Shown: piece after piece, positions 26,291 to 40,130 of the stretch | How the letters are laid out: every line of letters begins with the position of its first letter | How positions within the stretch are numbered: the first letter of the stretch is position 1 | Source: Geosiphon pyriformis | Lineage: Eukaryota; Glomeromycota; Glomeromycetes; Archaeosporales; Geosiphonaceae | DNA: 64,000 bases | Assembly (NCBI GenBank): GCA_016748015.1 | Contig: JAAOMT010000519.1 | Coordinates: 1 to 64,000 of the forward strand | Direction: 5' to 3' | Made by a program: the position numbers and the translations under genes | The notes under the pieces: generated by a model | What the model saw: the letters and a program-made list of their open reading frames with translations, nothing else | Databases searched by the model: none | Told to the model about the DNA's origin: nothing

Positions 26291-26884
26291 AAATGTCGTG
26301 TAAGATGAAAAAATTATTTTATTCATAATTAGTGAAATCTTTAAGCATTATAATCACCTTTAGGTCCTTTCGTTCACTAACTGATTCTATGATGATTAAC
26401 TAAGTGCGATAAAATTTAGAAATTTTTATTATTAAATAATAACGAAGAATAAAAACAGCATTAATTGACATTTTTTATTATGACAAATGTATTTCATTTA
26501 CTTTTAGCTGCGTGTAATTCTTCAATGGCAAGATATTCAAATCTCGCCATCTCTGTTTCGTGTTGAGTTTCTTCTATAAGCAACTATGACGAGAACGACT
26601 CCAAATTAATTATCACATGCATTAATAACTCTAGTTTCTTTAATTCGAAGCAGATCCAACTCCTGATTAATAAGAGTCATTGTCTATATCCAAATGCCTA
26701 GTGAGCTATTCATATTCTAATATCTGTTTCAGTTTGAAATATAGTGCAAGAAACATGAGTTTCCATTATGGTCTGGAATTTTCTTTATTGCTCAAAATAA
26801 GCTTAAAATATTGGTTTATTTTAAAAAATTATATATTAATTTAAAGAAAGTATTTGAATAAATAAACTGACCTAAAAAGTTAGT

Positions 26885-29248
26885 CTAATCCAAATTTTCG
26901 GTGAATGAGATATTCTCCTTCTGACACATTTCCACTGCTGTTGATAGGCCTTTCAAAGCAGCTAAAATCAAATATTTTTTCCCCTTTTTTTGATCTTTCA
27001 GAACACCCGATCCTTTGTAATATAGGTAGCCAAGATTATACATGGCGGTGAGATTATCATTATGAGCGGCCAATTCGAAATACTTGATGGCACTTTCAAT
27101 GTTCTTTGGTACTCCATCACCAACACACAAACACTGAGCATAGCAAAGTTGAGCTTCAGGAATTTCTCCTTTATCTGTAGCTTTCTAAAAAGTTCTGCGG
27201 CTTTTTCCATTCGATCCATTTTCTTTTGGGGAGGACTCTGGGGCAGAATATTGTAGTAGAGGTAATATCCCATCCAATACTTAGCGAGCTGATCTCCAAA
27301 ACTGGCGTGTATTTCGAAAGCTTTAAATGCATCAATCCTATTGCCATCTTCCTTCTTGTGCTCTAGTATTGCATCTTGGACAGACAAAACAGTGGAGAGC
27401 TCAGCAAGGTCCGATTCAATCATCAAGCCAACATCGTTATCAGTATCGAGAATGTTTGGATTTAAAGTAAGTAAAGTTATTGGAACATTAGATGTATTCA
27501 TATTGCTAGGACGAGGGAAAACTTGTGGTTGGTATGATTTGAGAAGTCTGTGTAATACCCCGAACATATCGGTAAGCGAGGGTCGCAAACTGGGTTCGTG
27601 CCTCGTAGCTATTCATCATTGAACAAAAGCATGTAATGTTTTAGACCCCAGTAAAAGATACTATAAAAATCAGAACCTTTTTATTCACCTCCCCGAGATA
27701 TTTTTTGCCAATCTAGGGGAACACTTGGGCTGAATGGAAGTGATTGAGCTTTGAGAACTTCGTCATAAATCTCTTTTAAATCTTCTTTTGATTTGTGTGG
27801 AATCTGTTCTTCGGCAATCTCCCATAGTAATATGCCAAAACTATGGAAAGAATTAGACGGAAAGCATTAATTTTGGGTTTAAATATAATCAATCTTTAGT
27901 ACAGGCATATACTATAAATTTCACATTTGGTAGTGTACAGAGTTCCATGATGGTCCTTTAATTTCTCAGGGGCCAAATATCGAACGTTTTCCAATGTTGG
28001 TGCCGTTGATAAAGTTTCATCAGCAAAATTACGACTAATGGAGGGAGATTACACGAATGAATAATATTTAGCTCTTCCAATGATTTTTCAATCATACTAT
28101 ACCTTAGAGCAAAATTAGCAATTTTAGCTGCATGATATTGATCTATGAGAATGTTTTGACTTCGAATGTCATGATGTAAAATGGAATCTCATGGAGGAAA
28201 GTCAAACCACGAACAATATCTGTTGCGATTGACTTTTTTAAGCCAATCAATGGGTCCGTGGGTTTCATAATATTCTGTCAAAGTACCTAATTCTGCCCAT
28301 CCCGTGATTATTAAAATGGCATTTTCGTCTTCCGATATGCCATAGAACTGTATGATATATGGGCAATTCTTCAATTTTTTCAAGATAGCTACTTGACTCA
28401 TTAAATTCTTCTTTTCCTCATCTGCTTTTCTAGAAAGCACTCTAGTTTTAACCGCCACTTCAATTTTCCCTGTGAAGTATTTCTTTTGAACTTTACCTCT
28501 GGTGATGTTTCTGGATCTGTTAATTTATGTCGATCAATTTTGATACTATTTTCTTTTTGATATGCTGCAAGCATGGCCAAAACTACTTCAAAACTTCCGG
28601 TAATTTTTTGGTTGGTATCTGCGATACTTCCTTCAATCTTTCTAAAGTAATGTTGGTTTCAAACGCAATTAATTATTTATAAGCTCTTATTTGGTAGAAA
28701 CTTTTTAACTTACATCCTTTAAATCGGCGATATCACGCTTGATACTCATATTACGTCGTTCCATTAGACTTTGGGTTTGAAGCGTCGTTGCAAAACTAAG
28801 AGTGCTCATTAAACCATCAAACTATTGAGTTAAGATTTTGAATTGTTCTTCAATGATATTCGCACTAAAAAATTTGCGACTCTTTTGATAAAGTTCCAAT
28901 ATGAAAATATAAAAAGATTCCATGATGATTAATATAATTCTTGTAACTATTTATAAAATCAAAAACGGGCATATACCATTAATGTTTGATACTTTTTTAA
29001 GAAATTTTTTAATATTCCCTATAACCCTGAGTAATTTGGTAAAATTCATGTAAAACTCTTTTGTTCAAACTCAGTTTCCATATCCTTACACGCTCTAATA
29101 ATAATCTATATTATATAATTTGACGATACTGCGAATCATCATTTATCAAAGAAATAAAAAGTGCTAGAATATCTGTCACATTTGAAGTTCCCTTTACCAC
29201 ATTGCAGACATCGTTTATTTTAGTGAAAATCACTTCTTACTTGTTCAT
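26885..29248 (-). pseudogene. Decayed tandem copy of the MLKL-like/pseudokinase/Sel1 gene
   Basis: Collinear with the intact gene at 19,741-22,269. The Met codon at 29248 is followed almost at once by a stop, and the helical N-terminal exon has several deletions. The kinase exon keeps VAVKTRVLSRKADEEKKNLM, so the beta-3 Lys is still present here, unlike in the intact gene. It also keeps CPYIIQFYGISEDENAIL and the N-F-A form of DFG. A frameshift breaks it at WLKK near 28,230 and others occur in the C-terminal exon near 27,186. The last Sel1 repeats (26885-27130) remain readable and end in the same ENISFTENLD tail. Frames at 26885-27130, 26998-27588 and 28189-28458 are fragments of this gene. 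Confidence 0.85.
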
Positions 29249-29469
29249 TACTTTACCTGAGCGATTCATTAAAACTATGGAGAAAATTTACTATCCATAT
29301 TTTTAGGCTTAGAATTCAACCATCGAATGTTATGCAAATGTTGTACATGCACAAGGCAACTTTGGGTTACGTGTTAAGCCACAGTTGCACAAGTCGAAGA
29401 TCAGGCGATATGATTTTTGACTTAAATATCTGTAAAATTATTGGATTCAACATATTTAAACCATTTATT

Positions 29470-30480
29470 TTGATAATTACAACAACATGACAGAATAATT
29501 TAATATTTCAAACATTAAAAGAAAGATGTCACATATTAAACACATTATAAATTCCTCACAAACTCAAAAATGAAAGCAGAATGCTCTCACCCTTTGCTTA
29601 AAAAATCACTTTGTCAAATTAAAGAAGCCAACTTATCACTCTTAAATAGTATCTTGTCAAATCAATTTGGGATAAGAGAGTCAATAGCACATGATATTTT
29701 GAAAATTTTTTAATAAAAATTTAAACCCATATACTCTTAATCTTAAAAAGAATAAAGATCTGAATTTTTATGCATTGAGCAATAATTAGCATTATAAATT
29801 GACTAGGCAAATCATGCAAACTTATCAATTTTTGGAGTATCTTCTTTGAAAAAGCTAGTAATTTTGCTTAGCTTATAATTTTCAAGAAACTCAAGAATAG
29901 TTATCTGTTTTTAACAAAAACTATAATATTAAAGTAATAAAAATTGTGGAAAGCAAACAGCACTTTCTTAAATAATTTAACACAATTTGCCAACAATTTT
30001 AAAATTTTTTATCAAAATAGAATTTAGAAACTATTTATAATTGTAATGAACAGCTTTTTATTAGAAGTTAGTATCTTTTAAAGCCCTTTCAAAATATTTT
30101 ATTGCTGGCATAAAAAAAATTAAAAAGATAGAGTTACAGTTTTTGTGCTAATATGACTTTTTATTCATTTAAAAATGTAAAAATTCAAGATGTGTAAAAA
30201 AATTGATAAAATTAATTTACTTGTACATTCATGTGCAAATAATAGTGCATAGATATAATCAAATTTATTTACATTGGTTAAAAAACTTAATAATTAAACG
30301 CAGAATTCTAAAAAAAATAACTTATGACTTTTGTATAATGTTACATCTCAATTACTTAAAAAAAAAAACTTTTTTTACCAATATTACACTTTATTCTTTA
30401 CAATTGTGTAATTCTAGAATTATTTTTATCAAAATGAGTTTTCAATTTTACTACACAAGTTTTGAATTCTATCAAGTTTA
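29470..30480 (+). pseudogene. CENP-B/Tigger-type transposase relic, plus-strand copy
   Basis: Aligns with the reverse complement of 38,520-39,480. NQFGIRES at 29660-29683 is the helix-turn-helix of CENP-B/pogo-Tigger transposases. ECSHPLLKKSL and an upstream leader with AACACATTATAAATTCCTC are shared with the other copy. Further on come a FEKASNFA trace near 29,850, CANNSA near 30,234 (NDNAPAH-like position) and NVTSQL near 30,340 (the PNTTSHLQ position). Stops and frameshifts occur throughout, so it is non-functional. The frame 30203-30481 is its C-terminal remnant. Confidence 0.62.
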
Positions 30481-30489
30481 GTGCAATTT

Positions 30490-33400
30490 GTATAGCTTAA
30501 AATGTTTTTTTGTACTGATTAATACTTTTATTTAATAATAATATTATTATTATAGATAATTTTATTAAAGTTTGATAAAAAATATATCAGATTATTAATT
30601 AATTTCCAATTGATGAATTTTTGTTTTTTAAAAATATTTTAGAATTGATTTTATTAAATCAATTAAAGCATATCATTTAAAAACTGAAAATGTTGAAAGC
30701 ATAACAATTGATGCGCAATTGTTGGTTTATATATTGTATTATATATATTGAGCAGAAAATTAAAAACAAACCAAGTTTAAGAAAGCCCATAATAAAAATT
30801 TTTAATTAACAATATGAGCATTAAAAATAAAACTCAGCTTAAGGAACTTGTAAAAAAAAACTATGAATAAAAATATAGGTTAATGCAAAAATTATAATTG
30901 TTGATTTATGATGTAAAGGTAAAAATATTTATTACATTGTAACATTACGCAAAATTTGTTGAAATTTGCTAATTAAATAGTTAATTAATAATGTATTTTT
31001 GTGTAACTATTAACATTGCAGAACTTATATAAAAAAATTAAGTTCAAAAAATAGAAATTAAAAAAAAGACAAGAGAAAAATTGGCACGAATTTCACTTAT
31101 GCTTAAATAATATTATTACATTAAAGATTAAATTTTTTAATATTATAAATATTTCATGTCATTTAAAATTGGCTATTATTATAAGACAAATTGAATTATT
31201 AAGATCTAGTTTCAGATATACAAGTTTAATACTCTATAAAAATAAGACGAATACTTTACATGCGAATTAATTGAGTATATACTGGCATGAACGGTTTTTA
31301 ATATTGTCAATGGGTTAGGTTTTGTTTGCACAATTAGAGAATCTTCAAAAAAAAAGATAACAATACTGAATTTACGAGTATTTATTTAAAACATACCATA
31401 ATCTGGATTAAGATACTAGAAGGTCTTTCTTAATTGCTTCTTATATACTATTTATATATAATCTTTTTTTTCATGATTTCGTAATTAAAGAAACTTATAT
31501 CTATGATATTTACAATTATCAGAAGCTTTTAAGCTCAATATTGAAAGCGCATCAATTTCGTCGACTTTTGCCCATTTAATTGAAAAAGATACCAAAATTC
31601 TCACATATTACGATTTTACATATTAACTATTTAGTCAAATATAAAAAGGTCTCTTTTAGCTAACTTTTTAGAATTCAATTAAAATTTATTTAAAAATTTC
31701 AAATTGAGGCAAAATTTGAATGTTATTCACTCAGCTTAAGAATAGATAAGTATTATGGCAAGACTTGAAAAATCTGTTTTTAAAATGTTTTTAAAACAAA
31801 TCTTAAAATAAATACAGTTTGAATTTAAATTGATTCTGATTGTTTATCAAAGTAAAAAAAACCAAAATTTAACAAAAAATTGATTTTAGTTGAATGTTTT
31901 TTACAGTTTTCAAAAATTTGCTTATATAAATCTAAATGCTCAGGTCAATGATTAGATCAACAATTACATCAATAAAAATAAATCAATAATTCTAAAATTA
32001 AGAAAATTAATTTTAAAAAATAGATTAATATCTATGAATAAATTTAGAATTAGACATTTTATAAAACTATCAGATGTTATATAATTTTATGATATTAAAT
32101 TCACAATAAACTTTACTTTTTTTTTGGAATTGTTGAATATTCTGACCATGCAAAATATTAGATTTTTATAATCTAATTTGGGCTTTTACAAGGAAAAGAT
32201 GTTAATTAATTGGAAAGCTCTAGCTCATTGGGATAAAATTTTGGTCTCCAAATATCTAGAATTTTAAACTTATAATAAGTTTAATTAGACTATAAACATT
32301 ATATTATAGTTTTTGAAAATAAAGTATAAAAGAACTGGATTTTGAATAAATCAAATTTGAAATTTCATTATAAATTAAACAATCAATTATTCTCACGTTA
32401 AATTTTTTTTTATTATTTCAAACATTTTATTCGCACAAAATTCTCATATTTGCTCTTCTGCTTTAAAAAGATGATCAATTTAGGTGTGTCAATCATCCCA
32501 GGAAATTATGAAATTTACTTTCGAGACAAATTTCATTTTTACCCTTCTCTATAGGAAAATCCATATAGAGAGTTGAATAAAACTTCTTCAGGTCACCACT
32601 AAAAACTAGATAAAAATTTGCTACATATATTCAGTGTTACAAAAACAGTGTTTTATGTGGCACTATAACATGGCATCATCATATGTATTCTTTACTGTAA
32701 ATTCCAGAGGATAAAAATAAGTTTTAAATTACTGATTTTTTATTCAAGTTAGCTGATTTGAACCATTTAAAATACGTTACGTTCTAAAGAAACTCTTTGA
32801 GACAATTTTTTGTGGGTATTTTTTTGAATTTAAAATTAACAAAATTTTTAAGTTGATTTTTATTTCTATATAAATTTATATTTGTTGATTAAAATATGTT
32901 ACTAATTATTAACAAATTTAATTGTATTTCAAACCATTTTCTGATTAGCGCCATAATATCGCTTTTTTAAAAATATTGAAGCAGCAGCAACAATATTCTT
33001 GATATTAAACCATGTATTTCTTTTTTTAACTTAATAACTTATTTAATTTATTATTAAAATCTCATTTTTAAATACTGAAAATTTTTTCTTAGAGTATTTG
33101 TTTTTTATAAAAAATATTGATCAAATTCAACAAATTAAATTAATTAAAAACATTAATATTTTAAGGGGTTAATTCTATTTTAAATTGAAAATAGTAACAA
33201 AATAAAAATAAAAATGTTTGGCATTTTTTAAGGGGCTTACGCAAGACCACACACACACTAGTTTCATAGCAAAAATTTAAAACTCTAGTATTAAATTTGA
33301 ATAATATGATTTTCAACTATTAAAATATACTATTAAAATACATTGTAAATAAAATTTTTAAAAGAAAGACTTTTTCACAAGTTCAAAGCAAATAGATTTA

Positions 33401-34370
33401 ACAAATATTATTAGGTCAATATTTTAAGTTGAAAAGAATACGTTTATAACTTATAATTGCAAAAAGTGTGAAATATAAAAAAATGACATTTTTTTATAAC
33501 AAAGGAATGAATGTAATGGATATTTTTAAAATTTGTAAAATAGTGAAACATTAATTTTTACATTATTGCAAAATATTTCTTTGAGAATATTTTTAAGTGA
33601 ATTTTATTTTATATAGATTTTGCAAGCATTTAATATTAGCAATCTTATATCTTAAATTTTTCAAATCTTAAATAATGGTTAATTTAAAGCTATAATATAA
33701 AAGTATTTTTTATTCAAATTTTAATATTGAAAAATCTGCTTTGAGAATGATAAACAAGCTCTTTATTGTTAAATGGTAAAAACTTTAATTAAAAATCCTT
33801 TAAAAAATTTAAACGCCCTCAAAAACTTCTTAGATTAACCAGTTATTAAAACCACCAAGATATTAAAAAAAATTTTCGAAATATAAAATAATATATTTTA
33901 GTAATGTTTCATTAATTTTGGGAGGATAAGCATCGATAATAAGGGACAATTTTGAGCTAACTCTTATTTTTTGGGTTGGCTTAAAAACATTTTAACGAAA
34001 ACGAATTTATGTTTTTATTTTCTTGACGAATACGTAATATCTTAGATCTTAGAATTGCTAACAGCTTATTCCGCAAGACTCATTTCTGGTTCTTTATCAT
34101 ATTGCTCAAAAACAATAAAAAAAGATATTACTCTATAATACCTTTTAAGAATAACTTCTCTAAATAAATGCTCATTGAACAGTATTAGAAATATAATCAA
34201 ATGCATATTTACTCTTAGGTTAAAGTTCTCGGCTATTTAACTCAAAGTTTGTTAATGAAGCATATTCATTTTCAACTTTGCCACTTGATCGATGTTAATA
34301 ACTCTGCAACAAATAACGTCATATTTATATTTATGTATTTTATCAATTATTTGATTTAATCATGCGGTTA
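30490..34370. other. AT-rich gene-free tract
   Basis: No coding region, RNA gene or strong repeat is visible. Short points of note are a (CA)n run at 33,248-33,258 and a tRNA-like box at about 32,215-32,262 that fails as a tRNA. Composition is somewhat less extreme around 31,250-34,350 than on either side, so this may hold unrecognised decayed elements. Confidence 0.5.
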
Positions 34371-34710
34371 AGGTTAGAATTGGTAAACTAGTTCCACCAT
34401 CGTTACCAGAAAATGAGGCTGTTTGTTATCATTTTAATCATAATCACCAGTAACACAATAGGAAAATTGTTAGCCATTCAGTTGTTTATAGTTTAAGTTA
34501 GAAGTACTGCATATTCAATTCCATTCCGGACTATCTCTACCGTTTAAGAAATGTCAATGAGAAATCTAACCTTTAGGGAATAGGTTTCTATTTCAGAACT
34601 TTCTTTCTTTCCCAGGAGCATTGATTGTCAGCAAAAATAATTTGGCCATTTTTCCGGCTCAAAAGTTGCTGACTTAGTGAAAAAATATTTGTGGACAATC
34701 TCTATCTATT
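34370..34710 (+). pseudogene. 5' fragment of the Sel1-kinase gene family
   Basis: Contains the same 5' flank as the intact gene (ACCGTTTAAGAAATGTC near 34,560, then TCTAACCTTT) and then an equivalent of codons ~17-40. It reads SKNNLAIFP near 34,632, then AQKLLT in a shifted frame, and stops. It corresponds to 23,110-23,500 and 40,450-40,715. Nothing of the Sel1 array or kinase follows. Confidence 0.6.
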
Positions 34711-34714
34711 GTTT

Positions 34715-37700
34715 CTTGTAATTTTTTAATAAATAAACTAACATTCAATATTTTAATAACTTAAATTAAAATAAAAATTTCAAAAGCGCTTTTATCAAAT
34801 GTGAAATTTAATTTTCATATATTAATTAAATAAGATTTTTAGTAAGTCAATTTTAAATTTAATAATTGATATATGTCTTGAAAAAACTCTATTTTTATAC
34901 ATTTTAAATTTACTATTCTTGGTACTAACCTTTTTTTTTGTGAAAATTTCAAATATTTTAGTAAACTTATTCAAATTTCAGCAAGATTTCAATTGTTATA
35001 TGGTTTGGAATATTACATAATTTAATTATTGTATTCAACTAAGTAGTAATAAATATTTCATAATATTTTTGATTCATTATTTTAAATTTAATACAATACA
35101 CGTAAGCAAAATTTGCAACAGCAAAAATTATTTTTTGTAATTAATTTTGCATAAATATTATATAGCTTTTAACTTTTTAATATTAAAAAAATTACTATAT
35201 TTATTTTATTAATAAAATATGACATATTAATTATTTTATTATGCGAATATTTATTTTTACTTATTTTCGTTATGTTTTACAATTTTGTTTTAAGATTTTT
35301 ATATTAATCTGTTTTGTTGCCAATTTTATTTATAGTCATTAATGTTATTATATTAGTGACTTTACTTTTAGAATTAATTGTCGATGTGATTATTGAATAA
35401 ACATTTATTTAAAAAGTACAACTAATACCTAATATTGAATTCCAAGAATGTTAATATGAAACATAGAATTATATTGGTGTGTTATCTTTTGTTAATAATA
35501 TAAATTATCTATTAATCTTCAGATTTTTTTGTTATTTTTTGAAAAAATAACAAATGAGATATTTATAAAACTGATTTTATACATTTAATTCCTCCTAATT
35601 TAATTTATTTATTAAAGTTAAATTATTCTTTGATTATTTTTATTGTTATACAATATTATTTTTTTGCCATTTATTAATGTATTATGTTTTATTGTAATAA
35701 TAACATATAAATCCATTTGTGTACTTATATTTTGTGATAAATAAAATAGAATTTGAAATATTATTAATAATTCTTAACAAATTTATCAATACTTTTAGCT
35801 TGTTTAATTGCTTTTAAAAGTTTTGAATTAATACAAAAAGAAAAAAAACAGCAATTTTCAATTATTTTGCTTTAAAAAATATAGTTTATTGCTAAACATA
35901 AATTATGTTATCTTTTTTTAGATTCAAATTCTGAATAATGTGAAAGATTATCTGTCTTGTAAAAAATTAAGACAGTAAAAAATTTTAAAGTTAAAATCTG
36001 TCAAAAAATAATCATTAAACTTAATACTAAGTAAGTGTTTAAGTTTTATAAAATATTAGAAATTTTTATTGTTACAAAAGTTAAGAATAAGTATTAAGCA
36101 CCTATAAGATATTAATATTATTGCCTAAAAACTTGTTTCAAAAATTTAAATGTGTTATTAGCTTGTAATAATTATATATCGGTTTTTTCTGTTAGAATAT
36201 TTAATAATATCACTTTATTTGATAAAATTAGCAAATTCAAAGAATCTTTGAACATTTTCTCCAGAACAGAACATTTTTCAATCCAAAATTGTTTGAACTT
36301 TCTTAAAATTTATTATAATACTTTTAAAAAAGACAATATACTTAAGAAACTTAATTTAAAACTAATTAAATATATATTTCTTAAGTTTAGCATATAACTC
36401 ATATTTTTATAATTGGTTTAGTATTAAATCTATATACATTTTATACTCTTTTTGGTTTTTAAAATAAATAACAAATTGATTTAAATAATTCTTAAAAACA
36501 TCATTTGTTAAATATTAAAAACAACAGAAGTATTCATTAATCAAAATAATATAATTAAATATTCAAAATAATTATAGGGCATTTAAAAAGCCATTTTTTA
36601 TTTATCTTTTTTATGCATCGTATCAAATTAATTTTTATAAACATACAAACAAAATAGAACTCATTTAATAAATTTAAAATCAAATTTAATAATATTAATT
36701 CTTAATAATAATACAATTAAGACTTTTATAATTTACACAAATCTAAAAAAATATTTTTTTTTAAAAATCTAAAATAAAATAAAAATTAAAAATTTTTTTT
36801 TCAGATATTCATAAAAAGCTTTTGATTTTAGTTTCAAAAAGCTGTAATTTGGACCAAATAAAAGTATTATCTTTTATACTAATTGATAAAACAAATATAA
36901 AAATAATGCTTTAATAATAGATTAATTTGCTTTTTATTAAACATATTAGCATATTTCTAATAATTTATTGGTAATTTGTAATTATTACAAATTCTGACTT
37001 TTTTTTACTTTTAATATATTGAAAACAGCTTCAATAAACAAAACTTTTTAAAATTTTAATTGACAAATGTTAATAATTTTAATATATTAGAAAACTTAAC
37101 AATATATATTTTCTAGTTAATCAGTAAATTATACAATTATAACCAAAATAATCTGATAATAATAGCATAATATAAGCTTTTTATAGCATTAAAAATATTT
37201 TTTTGATGGCTAATAATAATAAAAATTAACTGCTAAAAAATTTTGATTAATATTTTCTTAAATAATAAAACATTTATTTATAATTTTTAATAATATAAAT
37301 TACTGGTTTTTAACAAAAATCTAATATTATATTAAACTGCAATATTTTGATTTATAAAGCAAAGAATAATACTAAATTTAAATTTAACAGTTTAAATTTT
37401 AATAATATAATTAAAATTAGAAATAAAATTAAATATTAAACAATAATTCTTATAAAAACCAAATTTATTACAAAATATTTAACAAAATTAAAAATTTTTA
37501 TTAAATTATTAACAGATTTTAAACTTAAAACTAAAACAAAAATTTCTTAAAAATAATAAAAAAAGCTTGTTTTTCTGTGTTAACACAATTTTTAATATTA
37601 ATTATAAAAACTAAAACATTTAAATATGTAGTTTTTATTGTATTTAAACTTAATTATTTTTAATTACGTTTTTATAATATAAATAAAGATTACTATTATG

Positions 37701-38510
37701 TTAATAAAATTTTTTAGCTTTTGTAAATTTATAATAAAGTATATTAATTTTTATTAAATTATCTCAAATATAATTAATAGTCAAGTGTTCATTAAAAATT
37801 GAGCAGATATAAAAATTTTTTATAAGTTTAAAAACATTATTTTCTATAATATTCAAGAAGTTGATTATTATAATAAATTAATATTTAATAAGATTAATAA
37901 CAAATTTTAGATATTATTACATAATTTAAAATAAAATTAATCAATTAATATTTTTTTTTAATTAATACCACATATAATTACTAAAATTTTATGATATATA
38001 TTGCAATAATCTAATTTTTTATTAAAGATAATATAACTGTTTGGTCATTTTTAAAGTTTTGTTTGTATTTTTAAATATTGTTTTGAAATTTTTAAATAAT
38101 AAAAAATATTTTTTATTTAATTATGCAAACCAAGTAAAAATTATATTCGATAAATAAATGCTAATTAATTTAATTTGTATTATTTGAATAATAATAATAT
38201 TAAGACTAAACAATTAATTAAATTTGATTTTTAAAAGCTTAAAACTTAAAATAATTACTATTAAACTTTTCAGATAAACTAGTTTTTGATTTATAAATAA
38301 TAACTTAAGATGAATTAACTTAAGTATATTGTAATTAAAAAAACATTTTTTAGTTAAATAGTTTTTTGTTAAATTACTTGTAGTATTTCAACAATTTAAA
38401 CAAAATTAGTCAATTATAAAAACATAATAGGCAATTAAAAAAAGCAGATTAACTGTTATAAACTATATAAGCTAGTAAAAAAACAAGTTAAGTTCAAAAA
38501 CAACAAGAAT
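34715..38510. other. Very AT-rich gene-free tract
   Basis: Homopolymer-rich DNA with no supportable gene. The open frame 36152-36397 (81 codons; Asn, Ile, Lys, Phe rich) has the composition expected of random AT-rich sequence and no neighbouring exons, so it is not called. Confidence 0.55.
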
Positions 38511-38519
38511 AAAATAAAA

Positions 38520-39480
38520 AGTTTAACTTACAATTGGTGTTAATCTGTTTATGGCAAGCAATTTTTTATATTGGCACTTAATATTAAAAAACTTATTTTG
38601 AATAAATAAATAATCAGCAATACATGTTGTATTTAAAAAAAATAAAGTGTAATATTTATAAAAGTGATTTCTTTGAGTAATATTATTCAAAATAAAAAAA
38701 AATTGCATTTGAATATTAGGGTTTTGTAAGTGAATTAAAAAAAGATTCGATTGCATTCATGCACTATTATTCGCATATTAATGTACAGATAAAATATTTT
38801 TATCAACTTTCTTATATAGCTTAGATTTTTATATTTGTAAATAAAAAGAGAAAAGAATTTTAAAGTTTATGTGACATTACGATACAAAAAACTGGAATCC
38901 TGTTTTTAAATTTTTTTATGCCAGCAATAAGAGATTTTAACTTTCAATAAAGAGCTGTTTTATTACAATATTATCTAAATTTCAATTTGATAAAATTTTT
39001 GAAGTTGATGAAACCATGGTAATTATTTAAAGGGCACTGTTTGCTTAATCACAATTTTGAACCTAGATAAACATCTTTGGATTCCTTGAAATTATGAGCT
39101 GAGTAAAATTGTTAGCTTTTTGAAGCAAGAAAGCTCCAGAAATTGACAAGTTTGAATTATTTATCTGACCTACCCATAATACTAACGATTGTTTAATGTG
39201 CAAATATTTAGATATTTTTTCTCGTTTAAGATTAAAAGCATGTGAATTTAAATTTTTGTTAATTTTTTTTTTCCAAAATATCATTTGCTGCTGATTCTCT
39301 TATCCCAAACTGATTTGCTAAGATGCTTTTTAAAAATAAGAGGTTGGGTTCTTTAAGTTGAAGAAGTTTTATTTTTTAGGCAATAGTGGATTGCACTTTC
39401 TTTTTTGAGTCTGAGAGGAATTTATAATGTGTTCAATAGGTAAACCTTTTTTGGTCTATCATGTTGTTATAATTATTAGA
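38520..39480 (-). pseudogene. CENP-B/Tigger-type transposase relic, minus-strand copy
   Basis: Better preserved than the plus-strand copy. The helix-turn-helix QFGIRES lies at 39315-39291. After it come a shift and then AFNLKREKISKYLHIKQSLV, WVGQINNSNLSISGAFLLQK and ANNFTQLI (39284-39063), which is the order of the CENP-B-type DNA-binding domain (N-LKRE, W, NL-ISG-L---KA--FA). Then YCWHKK near 38,900, NNSAW near 38,755, SNLFLIHLQNPNIQ and LNNIT at 38756-38523 occupy the DDE-domain positions. The leader includes AACACATTATAAATTCCTC near 39,430. Several frameshifts make it inactive. Confidence 0.7.
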
Positions 39481-39559
39481 ATTAAATTTTTAAATTAAAT
39501 AAGTGGTTTGTTCAAATAAAATCTTTGGTCAAAGATCTATTTTTGTACAATATATCATT

Positions 39560-40130
39560 CCAAAAGTGTTGAATCTTTTCCTGCTAGTCTTTCTCATCCC
39601 AGAAGTGTTCAATGGGATTTAGGTTTGGAACCAATCAAGAACCTCAATATTATTGTCCCACACCACTTTGGGATATGTTGCGAGTCATTACCCTGATGTC
39701 TTGTGTATCCAAATCAAATCAGTTCAAGGTTCCAATAAAAAGCATCTATGAGTATCATTCACCAACCAATATAACTGAGATTTCCAATGCTGTGGATTGT
39801 AAAACAGCCCACACCATAATACCACCACCACCAAATTTACTGTTTTCACATAAACGTTAATGATCGATTTTAATTTTCACTGCTGTAAACATTCATTAGT
39901 AGAAATAAGATGAACTTTTCATTCATTAAGTTTAGTTAAAAGTCGTGGGCGTTCAGAGTTGTGTTCATATATGAAACTACCAGTTTCATTTTTTAATTTT
40001 TTTATATGTATTATTGTAGCAAGTTTTCGAATAAATTATTCTTATGCGTTTCTCTATAGAAATACGGGTCATAATAATTTTTTTTATTGCTGAGGACTCT
40101 CTTCCAGGTCCAGTATATATTATTAAAGAA
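39560..40130 (-). pseudogene. Tc1/mariner transposase relic with catalytic-region motifs
   Basis: The minus strand carries hallmark Tc1 motifs in order: SERPRLLTKLNE near 39,960-39,925 (the GRPR linker), KFGGGGIMVWA at 39840-39808 (the HGGGSVMVWG motif) and PNLNPIEHFWDE at 39628-39593 (the SPDLNPIEHLWD motif containing the third acidic residue). These lie in different frames with stops between, so the gene is dead. The ends and TIRs were not found. It lies ~450 bp upstream of the intact Sel1 kinase gene. The frame 39612-39860 on the plus strand is its antisense shadow. Confidence 0.82.

Noticed and set aside
32215-32262. tRNA-like segment with A-box resemblance (TAGCTCATTGGGATAAA) and a CCA at the anticodon position
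   Set aside because: No B box (GGTTCGAxTCC) follows and the acceptor stem does not pair; at most a SINE/tRNA-derived relic.
36152-36397. 81-codon frame in AT-rich DNA
   Set aside because: Amino-acid composition matches random AT-rich translation; no neighbours or motifs.
39612-39860. 82-codon plus-strand frame
   Set aside because: Antisense of the Tc1 relic: the same bases encode GGGGIMVW and NLNPIEHFWDE on the minus strand.
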